64,000 nucleotides of DNA from Candidatus Helarchaeota archaeon (lineage in GTDB: Archaea; Asgardarchaeota; Lokiarchaeia; Helarchaeales; RDOG01), in assembly GCA_019058315.1 (NCBI GenBank), contig JAHPZH010000002.1:1125910-1189909 (forward strand), written 5' to 3'. Position 1 is the first letter of the stretch. Every line of letters begins with the position of its first letter. Of the stretch, positions 26,964 through 35,797 are shown one piece after another. A program made the translations under genes and the position numbers. Under the pieces are notes generated by a model. The model had not been told where the DNA came from. It saw only the letters and a list, made by a program, of their open reading frames with translations, and ran no database searches.

Positions 26964-28730
26964 ATGCTTAATCTTAACGAATCTAATATTATATTACTTT
27001 ATATCATTTTAATTACTTCTTTTAATGGGTTATTATGTGGATTAGTCTCTAATATTATTGCGAAACGTAAATTAAAAGAGTATAAAGAAAATTTTTTTGC
27101 TAAAGTCAAAAACAATTTAGGATTCGGGTTAATTCTTATCTTAATTAACAAATCATTTTGGATAGGTTACATTATAACCTTAATTTTCAGTATAACATTG
27201 ACCTTTTTAAATAATTTCGAATTATTTTCTCTTTTAATTTTAAATATAATTATATATTTCTGGTACTTTTTTATTTATTTAATATCTAGAAGCGGATGTG
27301 ACCTTATTCCTAGTAAAATACCACCTAAACCTTATATCAGAATCAAAGATCCTATAATTCAAGAAGGGTATCATGAAATATTTAAACGATTAGAAACCAA
27401 TCTCAATGCACCAAAGGGTAATTTAAAACATCGTTGGGCAATGCCAGCTGCAATATTTATGTTTTGTTATTTATGGGATTCTGCATTTATATCGCTGGTT
27501 TGGAAATATTGGGATCAAAATATAGCGAGCGAAATATTATTACCACTTCTTGATAATCAGACTGAAGATGGAAGAATTCCTCATTTCGTCGCTTTTTTTA
27601 ATAAATCGGAAAAGATCCAACCTCCACTTATTGCTTGGGCAATTTCTAATCTTAAGGTTAGTAATGAATATCTAAAATATGCATATTCTAAATTGAAAAA
27701 GTTCAATGAATGGCTTTATCAAAATAGAAGATTGAAAAATGGTCTATTTTTTTGGAAACATTCATATGAATCTGGCATAGATAATTCTCCGAGATTTACA
27801 GATCGAAGTGAAAAGCATAAAAAGGATTTAACAAGGTTAGCAGTTATCGATTTAAATAGTTTTATGGTACTTCAAAACCAATCTTTAATTAAAATAGCTG
27901 GAAAACTACAAAAACATGATAATAAAGATAATTATGAAACAGATATCGATGAATTCCACCAAAAAAATGAAGATTTAGTTGAATTAATCCAAAAATATCT
28001 ATGGGATGAAGAGACAGGGTTATATCTTGATTATGATATTGTAAGTAAAAAACGAATTGTTATTAATACTATTGCTAGTTTTTTTCCTCTCATTGCCGAA
28101 ATCCCGACAGAAAATCAAGCTAAACGGTTAATTAAACATTTAAAAAGTCCCTATGAATATAATACAACAATTCCACTTCCAACTGTTGCATTAAATGATA
28201 AGAATTTTGAAAAGGATATGTGGAGAGGACCTGTCTGGGTTAATACAGCATATCTAGTAATCAAAGGTCTTGAAAAATATCGAAGGTATAAATTGAGTGG
28301 GGAATTTGCATTTAGAATAATTAAAGGAGTTTTTGAAACTTGGAAGAATGAGGGATCATTTTACGAATTTTACGATCCTGAAAGATATGATCTAAAAGAG
28401 TTAACTAGAAAAAAAGGGAACTTATATAAACAACTTACGCTTGGAAGGAAACCTGTTAAAAATTTTGTTGGTTGGACAGGTTTAGTAAATTCTTTACTTG
28501 TTGAATCCGTTATAGGTTATGATTTATTTGAAAATACAATTCAATCACGTCTGCCAGAAGAATTAAAAGGTAGAAAAATAGTTTTAGGATTTCCCTCAGA
28601 ATCCCTAGAACTTGAAATCTCATATGAGAGTGAAAATGATATTTCAATAACAATTATAGATTTAAATTCCAAAAATATAGAAAGCTTCAGAAAGGGTGTA
28701 TTATTTCAAAAAATTTTCCTTAAAACTTAA
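26964..28730 (+). CDS. Membrane-anchored (alpha/alpha)6-barrel glycosidase, GH63/GH37-like
   Basis: A 588-residue protein. The first ~110 residues hold three to four TM helices, and the remainder is a helical-barrel glycosidase. Recognisable pieces are WAMPAAIFMFCYLWDSAF (acid region), LLDNQTEDGRIPHFV, MWRGPVWVNTAYLV and VKNFVGWTGLVNSLLVE, as in GH63/GH37 and mannosylglycerate-hydrolase-like enzymes acting on alpha-glucosidic or mannosidic bonds. A membrane-tethered form is unusual. It follows the LMW-PTP gene with a 2-nt gap (TAATAATG). Substrate uncertain. Confidence 0.75.
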   Translation: MLNLNESNIILLYIILITSFNGLLCGLVSNIIAKRKLKEYKENFFAKVKNNLGFGLILILINKSFWIGYIITLIFSITLTFLNNFELFSLLILNIIIYFWYFFIYLISRSGCDLIPSKIPPKPYIRIKDPIIQEGYHEIFKRLETNLNAPKGNLKHRWAMPAAIFMFCYLWDSAFISLVWKYWDQNIASEILLPLLDNQTEDGRIPHFVAFFNKSEKIQPPLIAWAISNLKVSNEYLKYAYSKLKKFNEWLYQNRRLKNGLFFWKHSYESGIDNSPRFTDRSEKHKKDLTRLAVIDLNSFMVLQNQSLIKIAGKLQKHDNKDNYETDIDEFHQKNEDLVELIQKYLWDEETGLYLDYDIVSKKRIVINTIASFFPLIAEIPTENQAKRLIKHLKSPYEYNTTIPLPTVALNDKNFEKDMWRGPVWVNTAYLVIKGLEKYRRYKLSGEFAFRIIKGVFETWKNEGSFYEFYDPERYDLKELTRKKGNLYKQLTLGRKPVKNFVGWTGLVNSLLVESVIGYDLFENTIQSRLPEELKGRKIVLGFPSESLELEISYESENDISITIIDLNSKNIESFRKGVLFQKIFLKT

Positions 28731-28850
28731 CAAAGTAGTTAATACGAATTTTATTTTTTTTAATATTAGTCAGAATCTTTTTCTTTTTTTTTATTGAATT
28801 CAAATAAATGCTAAAGTCAAATTTACTTAATTATTTAAATTTATTGGCGA

Positions 28851-28880
28851 TTTCCTTGTATCAAAAATAACACAAGGAAA
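28851..28880 (+). promoter_or_regulatory. 9-bp perfect inverted repeat just upstream of the 28891 gene
   Basis: TTTCCTTGT (28851-28859) and ACAAGGAAA (28872-28880) pair perfectly around a 12-nt loop, ending 10 nt before the ATG at 28891. The right arm contains the only SD-like AAGG, so an RNA stem could hide it. As DNA it could be an operator. Confidence 0.5.
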
Positions 28881-28890
28881 TGTTTAAAAA

Positions 28891-29601
28891 ATGGTAAATA
28901 CAATCGACTTAATATTATACATACAACAAGTTATTTGGTTTATTTCAGCGGGATATTTAATTTATTTAATGCAAAAAACTAAGTTAACTCATGTTGATGA
29001 ATTCAGACAGAAAGTTGTTCTAGCTATTTACTTTATGCTATTCAATGTAGCTATGAATGGAATTTTTACCGTAATTATTAAAATACCTCAAGAATTTATT
29101 ATGTTGTTATGGGGAATTATGGTTTTAGCTGATGGTCTTTTTATTACTTTAACACTAATCGGAACATCCAAATTAATTGATTATATTTCTTCAATAATTG
29201 ACTTTGAAACAAAAAATAAGAAAAAGAATGCTACTATAATTTCTATAATTATAACAATATTTCTCACTATTATTTATATTATTTTTAAAATGTCCAAACC
29301 TACTACAACGGTAGTAGAATATATTTTATTTTCAGCAGTTAATTTCTTTTTCTGGTTGACTGGTGTATATTTTTTATTCCTAGATCAGGAGCTGAAAAAA
29401 ATTAATATAAATATTTTAAGATATTTTGGAATTGGCATATTTTGTATGGCTTTTCTCCCTATACCTTCAATATTTATGGATGTACAAACTGATATGTCGT
29501 ATTGGATATATACATTCTTTGGTTTAATTGGATTAAATTTGACTTTAATTCTGGGGTATTTGGATTTTAAGAATAAAATTAGCAAGGGATTAGGACAATA
29601 A
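28891..29601 (+). CDS. Predicted 7-TM membrane protein
   Basis: A 236-residue protein with seven hydrophobic segments: IQQVIWFISAGYLIYLM, VVLAIYFMLFNVAMNG, IMLLWGIMVLADGLFI, IISIIITIFLTIIYIIF, YILFSAVNFFFWLTGVYF, YFGIGIFCMAFLPIPSIFM and WIYTFFGLIGLNLTLILG. Loops are short and no catalytic motif or family is recognised. The start ATG 28891 follows a 9-bp hairpin. Similar-sized multi-TM proteins at 49157 and 50144 share the layout, but no clear sequence match is visible. Confidence 0.65.
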   Translation: MVNTIDLILYIQQVIWFISAGYLIYLMQKTKLTHVDEFRQKVVLAIYFMLFNVAMNGIFTVIIKIPQEFIMLLWGIMVLADGLFITLTLIGTSKLIDYISSIIDFETKNKKKNATIISIIITIFLTIIYIIFKMSKPTTTVVEYILFSAVNFFFWLTGVYFLFLDQELKKININILRYFGIGIFCMAFLPIPSIFMDVQTDMSYWIYTFFGLIGLNLTLILGYLDFKNKISKGLGQ

Positions 29602-29691
29602 ATCTCATCCAGAATTAATAAAAAATGTTCTTTATACCAAAAAATCCAATTTAAATAATATTTTTATAATATTATTTTTTGAAATAATAAA

Positions 29692-30177
29692 TTATTTTGA
29701 ATTTATAAAATTAACAAAATCTACTCCACAATGTACACATATTTTAGCTTTATCTGGATTTTCTTTTTTACAATTTGGACAAATCGGTATTTTATTATAA
29801 TTTGTACGATTTACAATTAACTTAGCCCTTTTCAATAATACAAATTTTCTAACTGTTTTTACACAAACGCGTACCACTTCAATACTAAGTATAATATTGA
29901 TTACTGAGATTAGACTAAAAATTAGATGAGAACGAAAAGCAAGAGAAATAATAAAGATATTACTCGGGATTAAGAATAATATTGTTAATAATCTGAATGT
30001 ATACTTAATTTCAAATCTCATCGAATGTTCTATTACGAAATTTTTGGGGAAATGACTTGATATCATTAGTAAACAGATAAGCACAGTAAAAACTAAGAAA
30101 GCTATCAGAAGTCCTTCATTTACTTTTTTATAATTATAGTTGTCCAGAAATATTATAATAAATAGAACTTCAAGCAT
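29692..30177 (-). CDS. Small membrane protein with C-terminal zinc ribbon
   Basis: About 161 residues. The N-terminal part has four hydrophobic helices (VLFIIIFLD; GLLIAFLVFTVLICLLMI; LLTILFLIPSNIFIISLAF; LIFSLISVINIILSI). A basic segment follows, then a C-terminal zinc ribbon, CPNCKKENPDKAKICVHCGVDF. This TM plus zinc-ribbon arrangement is common in Asgard and other archaeal proteins of unknown role. The ATG at 30177 has GAGG just upstream; TTG 30186 is an alternative. The gene at 54404 has a similar layout. Confidence 0.7.
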   Translation of the reverse strand: MLEVLFIIIFLDNYNYKKVNEGLLIAFLVFTVLICLLMISSHFPKNFVIEHSMRFEIKYTFRLLTILFLIPSNIFIISLAFRSHLIFSLISVINIILSIEVVRVCVKTVRKFVLLKRAKLIVNRTNYNKIPICPNCKKENPDKAKICVHCGVDFVNFINSK

Positions 30178-30265
30178 TATCCTCAAAACATCTGTAAAAA
30201 TATCTATTTTTAAAAGTTTGTAAATAGGAAATTAAAAAAGAAATTTATAAAAATAAGCTCCTTTT

Positions 30266-31642
30266 TTATTTAAAATTAGGTAAATAGTCTCTTTGAAGCT
30301 CAACCATTTCGTTGAAGATATTTTCAGCCATTTCAAAGCTTCCACAATTGACATCCATTGCAATACAAGCAATTGCAAGATCTTTTGATTCTTTTAATAT
30401 GGCTTCAACACAAACATCTTGGATAGACGCTTCAATTCGTAGTAAAGCCGCTATATTTGCTGGAATCTTTCCTAATTTTACACCATGTAAACCTGTTTTA
30501 TCAACAGTTGCAGAACATTCAATTACTAAATCTTGTGGTAGATTTTCAATTATTCCATCATTTGGTATATTAACAGCAGTTTCATATGAATTTTTATCTT
30601 TTATAATCCCCTCGATTATAGGAATTGCCCGCTCGCCTGAAGGTTCTTTGAAAATTCTACTTTTTTTAGAATAGCTACCCTTTTGAAGCCTTTTATAGTT
30701 CATATCTATATATCTATTTACTCCTTCTCCAGCTGATTGCATCCTGTCTAGCCAATCTAAAATATCCTCAATTTTAACATAATCTTTACTGAATTGTATA
30801 TATTCACATATGTGATTATCTCCCACATATGGAAAATATCCATATCTTTTGTATATTTCAAATGTTAAATCAGCGAATTCAAAGCGATCCCATTTATCTT
30901 TAAAATAATCCATACATTTAGCGTTAAATTCCGGCATCAGGTCTTTCCCAGTTCGGAGATCAGTTAATCCAAGTATGAAAGCAAAGTGATTTAACCCTCC
31001 AGTTGTAATTCTTAGATTTTTTACTGACTGTTTCCATCGTTTGATTTTCTCTTTTGGGCTTAATCCTTCTTCTTGCAGTGATTTGTCAAGCATGCGAGGA
31101 AGATGCTTATGTGCAAATCCAATCTGATGACATAAACCAACAAATTTTAGATCTGGAATTGTTCTTTTAATTGCTAAACAAATACGAGACATGGGGTTGG
31201 AAAAATTTATGAAAAAAGCTTCTGGTGCGTATTTTTTTACGTCTTTTGCGATTTTTAAAACTTCAGGAATTTGACGAGCAGAATGAAAAAACCCACCCGG
31301 TCCACCATTTTCTGCCATAAGCTCAGTCGTACCATATTTTCTTGGGATAGAATTATCTTGCCTTCTAAAGAAAAATCTATCTCCATGTTCAATAGAACTT
31401 ATAACAAAATCTGCATCTTTCACCGCATCTATCCTATCTAATGTTTTTTCGAACTTAAAGCCACGATCATTGATTTTGTTCTCTGCCATAACCAACTCAT
31501 AAATCATGTTTAATCTTTCTTCATTAATATCATGAAGCACAATCGTGGAACCTGGTAAGACTTTACTCAAGAAAATATCTGCTATTGTAGTAGGTCCAAA
31601 AACCGCACTTCCAGCACCAATTAAGACGATCTTCTTATCCAT
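30266..31642 (-). CDS. Glycoside hydrolase family 4 (NAD/Mn-dependent glycosidase)
   Basis: A 458-residue protein with an N-terminal NAD-binding loop, VLIGAGSAVFGP, then FINFSNPMSRIC, GLCHQIG (metal Cys/His) and GLNHFAF (metal His), the hallmarks of GH4 alpha-glucosidases, alpha-galactosidases and galacturonidases, which use an NAD+ redox mechanism. No 6-phosphate-specific motif was identified, so the substrate is open. An in-frame GTG at 31651 exists, but GTGAG just before ATG 31642 looks like the SD. It lies in the sugar-use region with a GPH transporter. Confidence 0.88.
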   Translation of the reverse strand: MDKKIVLIGAGSAVFGPTTIADIFLSKVLPGSTIVLHDINEERLNMIYELVMAENKINDRGFKFEKTLDRIDAVKDADFVISSIEHGDRFFFRRQDNSIPRKYGTTELMAENGGPGGFFHSARQIPEVLKIAKDVKKYAPEAFFINFSNPMSRICLAIKRTIPDLKFVGLCHQIGFAHKHLPRMLDKSLQEEGLSPKEKIKRWKQSVKNLRITTGGLNHFAFILGLTDLRTGKDLMPEFNAKCMDYFKDKWDRFEFADLTFEIYKRYGYFPYVGDNHICEYIQFSKDYVKIEDILDWLDRMQSAGEGVNRYIDMNYKRLQKGSYSKKSRIFKEPSGERAIPIIEGIIKDKNSYETAVNIPNDGIIENLPQDLVIECSATVDKTGLHGVKLGKIPANIAALLRIEASIQDVCVEAILKESKDLAIACIAMDVNCGSFEMAENIFNEMVELQRDYLPNFK

Positions 31643-31912
31643 TTTTCTCACAAATGAAATTAATTTACAGTTAATACATAAGAATATATCGTTAATAATT
31701 AGAAAAGTTAAATTTTAAAAGCTAATAGTAAGAAAAATCAAATATAAGTGAGTTAATAATTTAAATCTATATTATTTTAACTAGGAAAATACCATTTTGA
31801 CTAAAGATGGTAGAAAATTGAATAAAATGATTTATAAACGAAATTAAATGAAATAGTCTATTTATTTTTCCATCATTTTTATAATTTCGAATTAGAAAAA
31901 AAAAAAGAAAAA

Positions 31913-33496
31913 TTATTTTTTCTTCGCTACTATCACTATAATTATTATTGCAACTACTGCAGCACCACCTATGATTAACCACATTTCGATGCTCAGACCT
32001 AAGAAACCTCCACCACTCGGAACCATTGCTGCCATGGCTAGCAACAATAAATTAACCTCCTCTGGCGGTTCTCCAATTATTTTTTGAGCATAAATGTTTA
32101 AAACACCACCAGTTCGATTATCGTGCCATACAATGAGTGCACCATAATTTCCATCGCTACAAATTTGAGGATTTGTTTGATCATTGCTTTGAATGCATAT
32201 CCCAGAACCAGATTGAGTCCACTGTACCGTCCCTCCCGAGCTCACATGCTGGACATAAATATCCTCAACTGAATAATATTCCCAAGTAATAAATGCACCT
32301 CCCTTTCCATCACTGCAAATTTCAGGAAGATATTGCCTACCTGTTGCCGTGCATATCGCAGAACCGTTTGTAGTCCACAGAGTTATTCCACTTGGACTTA
32401 TCCTTTGGGCATAAATATCATATTGTCCACTTACACAACCATATTGATCATACCACGCAATTATAGCACCACCCGATTCGTCGCTACAAATTACAGGGTG
32501 CCATGTATCATTTACTCTTGTGCATATCCCAACACCGCTTGTACCCCAAGGTCTTGCACCAGCAGAATTCAACCTTTGTGCATAGATATCATAATCTACT
32601 GCGGCTTCATACCAAGTAATTATAGCACCTCCAGCTCCATCGCTACATACTTTTGGATTATTACTATCTGATGATGCTATGTAAACAGGTACGCCATTAG
32701 TCGCCCAATCTCCACCTGCAGTAGAATTCAATTTCTGAGCCCAGATTTCACCTGGGGGAGATCTCAAATCTTCCCAAACAACAACCGCACTACCGAGACC
32801 GTTGTTGCAAATATCAAAATCTCTTTGCCATTGAGCTTCATCGCATACTGTTTCCCCTCCAGCAGTCCCATTAACCACACCATCTGAATATATCCTATGA
32901 GCATAGATGTCATAATCATCATTCCAAACAATAAAGGCACCTTCTGAACCGTCAGTACAAATACTCTGGTTATCTTGAGGACCTGAAAGTGTGACTATTG
33001 CAACACCACCAGCACTCCATTGTGGAGCTCCACTCGAACTTAATCTCTGAGCATAGAGATCGATATTACCGCTTCTTCTATCTTGCCAAACAATAATTGC
33101 TCCTCCAGCTCCATCGCTAACAATTTCAGGATATCGTTGATCAAAAGGCAACGTGCATACACCTACACCTTGTAAAGGCCATAGTGCTACACCACTTGAA
33201 CTTATCCTCTGAGCATAAATATCATAAGTTCCAAATCTATCATCAGCCCATGTTATTATTGCACCACCTGCCCCATCGTTGCAAATTCTTGGTTGATCTT
33301 TATCATAGCTTACGTTGCATACAACAGTCCCATTAGTCGTCCATGCAGTTTGAGCTACGGAACTCGAAAGACTAGAAGTTCCGACATCTCCTACCATTAT
33401 TAACTGATTACTTCCAGTTGTGTCAATTGCATTAATTGCAAATATCGAGAAAAACAAAGTTAATATTATTAAAGACAATTTTTTATTCAATTTCAA
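31913..33496 (-). CDS. Secreted 8-repeat beta-propeller protein with C-terminal TM anchor
   Basis: A 527-residue protein. The N-terminal signal peptide is LSLIILTLFFSIFAINAI. Eight repeats of about 50-57 residues follow, each with IC(S/N/T)DGxGGAxIxW and ending (Y)DIYAQRISSxGxxxW, compatible with an eight-bladed propeller. The stalk is EEVNLLLLAMAAMVPSGGG, and a C-terminal helix IEMWLIIGGAAVVAIIIIVIV ends in KKK, anchoring it to the membrane. The role is probably adhesion or binding, as no enzyme motif is seen. The start is TTG at 33496, or TTG 33490, next to the shared 21-nt leader element. Confidence 0.8.
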   Translation of the reverse strand: MKLNKKLSLIILTLFFSIFAINAIDTTGSNQLIMVGDVGTSSLSSSVAQTAWTTNGTVVCNVSYDKDQPRICNDGAGGAIITWADDRFGTYDIYAQRISSSGVALWPLQGVGVCTLPFDQRYPEIVSDGAGGAIIVWQDRRSGNIDLYAQRLSSSGAPQWSAGGVAIVTLSGPQDNQSICTDGSEGAFIVWNDDYDIYAHRIYSDGVVNGTAGGETVCDEAQWQRDFDICNNGLGSAVVVWEDLRSPPGEIWAQKLNSTAGGDWATNGVPVYIASSDSNNPKVCSDGAGGAIITWYEAAVDYDIYAQRLNSAGARPWGTSGVGICTRVNDTWHPVICSDESGGAIIAWYDQYGCVSGQYDIYAQRISPSGITLWTTNGSAICTATGRQYLPEICSDGKGGAFITWEYYSVEDIYVQHVSSGGTVQWTQSGSGICIQSNDQTNPQICSDGNYGALIVWHDNRTGGVLNIYAQKIIGEPPEEVNLLLLAMAAMVPSGGGFLGLSIEMWLIIGGAAVVAIIIIVIVAKKK

Positions 33497-33515
33497 TTAT
33501 CTCCGATATTCTCTA
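33495..33515 (-). promoter_or_regulatory. Shared 21-nt leader element (copy 2) with embedded SD
   Basis: On the minus strand it reads TAGAGAATATCGG, then AGATAATT, next to the TTG start at 33496. It differs from the copy at 24857-24877 at one position. CGGAGAT supplies the SD here, whereas copy 1 has CGGTGAT, so both variants keep an anti-SD match. Confidence 0.55.
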
Positions 33516-33654
33516 CTTCTAAAATTTTAACTTATTTTTTTAAGTTAATATTTTTTGTTTCAAATTGAATATAAAGATACTTCAAAACAAATTAAATTTT
33601 ATAAAAACAGAAATAAATGAAATATAGAATGTTTCTAAAAATGTGAGATTAATT

Positions 33655-34632
33655 TTATTTTGTTTTTTCTTCTAATTTTCGCTTTTTACAGAATTTCAAA
33701 ACGGTAGGTATCCCTAACGAAAATTTTCTTTTATCTCTTTTTTCTAGAGGGTTATTTTGAAGAAATAAATATTTCAAATTGTATAAATTTTGTAATCCCT
33801 CTAATCTCTTGATCCTATTATATTTTAGGTTCAATATTTCCAATTGAGTAAGTTTTTCCAACCCTTGCAGTTTTTCAATTTTATTATGTTCCAGCAATAA
33901 TTCTTTTAAATTAAATAGATTATCTAATCCCTCAATTTTCGAAATTTCATTCAAATTAAGATAGAGTTTAGTTAGTTCAAAAAGATTATCCAAACCCTCT
34001 ATTTTTTTAATTTTATTACCATAAATATTTAAATCTGATAGATGTAAGAGCTTATTAAGCCCCTCAATTTTAAGTATTTGATTATCATAAAGATTTAATA
34101 ATGTCAATTCGGATAAGTTTTCTAACCCTTCAATCTTAGTTAATTTGTTATTGCTTATATCTAGAATCTCTAATTGGGAAAGGTTTTCTAACCCCTCAAT
34201 CATCTTGAATCGATTAAAACTAAGAAATAATGATCTTAATTTTATTAAACGGTCTAAATCTTTCATTTTAACAATTTTATTATTGTTAAGATTTAAAGTT
34301 TGAAGTTTTTTTAGATTGTCTAACCCTCTAATTGTTCTGATTTGATTACCTTTGCTACCTCCAAGGTCCAATACTTCAAGCTGTTCAAGATTATCTAAAC
34401 ACTCAATTTTAGATATTTTATTATTTTTTAAATTTAATCTCTTTAAAGATGTCAAATTTTCAAGAGCTTCGGGAATTTTTTCAAGATTTTTAGATTCTAA
34501 ATTTAACCTAATTACGTTTCCATCTTCATCAACTGAGAATTTTTCATCTCTTAATTTAATTGTGTTAATTAATTCATTAATTGCTTTTTTTTCAGTTGAA
34601 TTTTCGATTCTTTCAAAATTAAATTTGTACAC
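33655..34632 (-). CDS. SDS22-type leucine-rich-repeat protein
   Basis: A 325-residue protein made almost entirely of about 12 leucine-rich repeats of 22 residues with the SDS22-like consensus LxxLxxLxLxxNxIxxIEGLxN. It has an N-terminal helical cap (about 45 residues) and a basic C-terminal cap (KRDKRKFSLGIP...KFCKKRKLEEK). LRR solenoids of this class are protein-interaction scaffolds and are abundant in Asgard archaea and eukaryotes. There is no signal peptide, so it is cytosolic. The start is GTG at 34632 preceded by GAGAAA. Confidence 0.9.
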   Translation of the reverse strand: MYKFNFERIENSTEKKAINELINTIKLRDEKFSVDEDGNVIRLNLESKNLEKIPEALENLTSLKRLNLKNNKISKIECLDNLEQLEVLDLGGSKGNQIRTIRGLDNLKKLQTLNLNNNKIVKMKDLDRLIKLRSLFLSFNRFKMIEGLENLSQLEILDISNNKLTKIEGLENLSELTLLNLYDNQILKIEGLNKLLHLSDLNIYGNKIKKIEGLDNLFELTKLYLNLNEISKIEGLDNLFNLKELLLEHNKIEKLQGLEKLTQLEILNLKYNRIKRLEGLQNLYNLKYLFLQNNPLEKRDKRKFSLGIPTVLKFCKKRKLEEKTK

Positions 34633-34743
34633 TTTCTCACATTATGAATTTTTATTAAAAAATGTTTAACACAATTATTAAAATGATTAATTAATCATCT
34701 AAAAAATAGATTTTACAAGTAAGAATTAAAATGGTGAATAAAA

Positions 34744-35793
34744 CTGGGGCAATCAGAAATCATTAAAGAAACTGACTTATTTGATGCTAAGGGTAATTTA
34801 ATTCAGACAGGTTGGGCAAAACGCCTTTTATTGAATTATAATCCCGAAAAGATGCGTGCAAAGCCCATCAGAATAAAGGAATGGGATTGTTATGTTATTT
34901 TAAATCCGGATTTTGGGTTAAGCTTAATAGTCGCGGATGTTGGGTATTTCGGGATGGGCACTGTAGATTGGAGGGATTTTAAAAAGAATAAAAGTCAAGG
35001 TGATCTTGCTCTTAAATTTGATTCTCCAGGAACAATGAATCTTCCTAGAACAGCAGACACTGGTGATGTTTTTTTTAAAGAGAAAAAAAGATGGATTAAA
35101 TTCGAGCGAAACAAGAATACAATCCCAAATCGTGTATTAACATTTGATTTTCCAAAGTTCAAATATGAAGGGCAAAAAGGGATCTCTGGCGAAATAACGC
35201 TCTACCAAGATCCCAAGCTTGATACGATGGTGAATGTTATACCCTTTAGGAATCCCAAACATTTCGTTTATGTCCAAAAAATCTGCTGTATGCCAGCAAA
35301 TGGGATCGTTCACGTAGGTGGTAAGACTTATGAGTTCCTAGGTGAGAAAAATAATAGTTGGTGTGCTCTGGATTGGAGTAGAGGTGTATTCCCAGTCAAA
35401 ACAGAATGGTGGTGGGCATTTGCATCGGGTATCGTAAACGGGGCCCATTTTGGGATGAACATCGATTATGGATTTGGGAAGAATCCAAGTAGTAAGAATA
35501 TGCTTTTTTATAATGGGAAAGGACATCATTTAGATAAGGTAACCTACACATGGGATGATAAGGATCTAATGAAACCTTGGCAGTTTACTAGTAATGATGG
35601 GCGTGTAGAACTCCAATTAGAACCCATTCATGAGCATAGATTGAAAATGAATGTCATGCTAATGTATCAAGAAGGGACTCATGCATTTGGATATTACACG
35701 GGAGATGTTGTGTTGGATGATGGAACCAAAATTCATATAGACCGCTCTGATAAGCTTTTCGGTTCTGCTGAATACTATGACCATGGCTGGTAA
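34744..35793 (+). CDS. DUF2804 family protein, non-standard start (CTG) or 5' frameshift
   Basis: About 349 residues. The core matches DUF2804: TDLFDAKGNL near the N-terminus, EWDCYVILNPDFGLSLIVADVGYFG, CALDWSRG and a beta-rich lipocalin-like remainder. TTG 34831 would cut off the conserved DAKGNL segment. The same frame is open upstream to TGA at 34735-34737 with no ATG/GTG/TTG. CTG at 34744 follows GGTGA (34733-34737) by 6 nt. Alternatively ATG 34731 initiates in the next frame and one G in the GGGG run (34746-34749) is surplus. Function of the family is unknown. Confidence 0.75.
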   Translation: MGQSEIIKETDLFDAKGNLIQTGWAKRLLLNYNPEKMRAKPIRIKEWDCYVILNPDFGLSLIVADVGYFGMGTVDWRDFKKNKSQGDLALKFDSPGTMNLPRTADTGDVFFKEKKRWIKFERNKNTIPNRVLTFDFPKFKYEGQKGISGEITLYQDPKLDTMVNVIPFRNPKHFVYVQKICCMPANGIVHVGGKTYEFLGEKNNSWCALDWSRGVFPVKTEWWWAFASGIVNGAHFGMNIDYGFGKNPSSKNMLFYNGKGHHLDKVTYTWDDKDLMKPWQFTSNDGRVELQLEPIHEHRLKMNVMLMYQEGTHAFGYYTGDVVLDDGTKIHIDRSDKLFGSAEYYDHGW

Positions 35794-35797
35794 TATT

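Noticed and set aside
28880..28897. Five-codon ORF overlapping the 7-TM start as a leader peptide
   Set aside because: SD spacing of about 2 nt is too short and the codons show no attenuation-type residues; the hairpin alone is the more likely signal.
33655..34632. Possible CRISPR-like or satellite repeat
   Set aside because: The periodic pattern is 66-nt coding units of a leucine-rich-repeat protein with an open frame; there are no conserved direct repeats separated by unique spacers.
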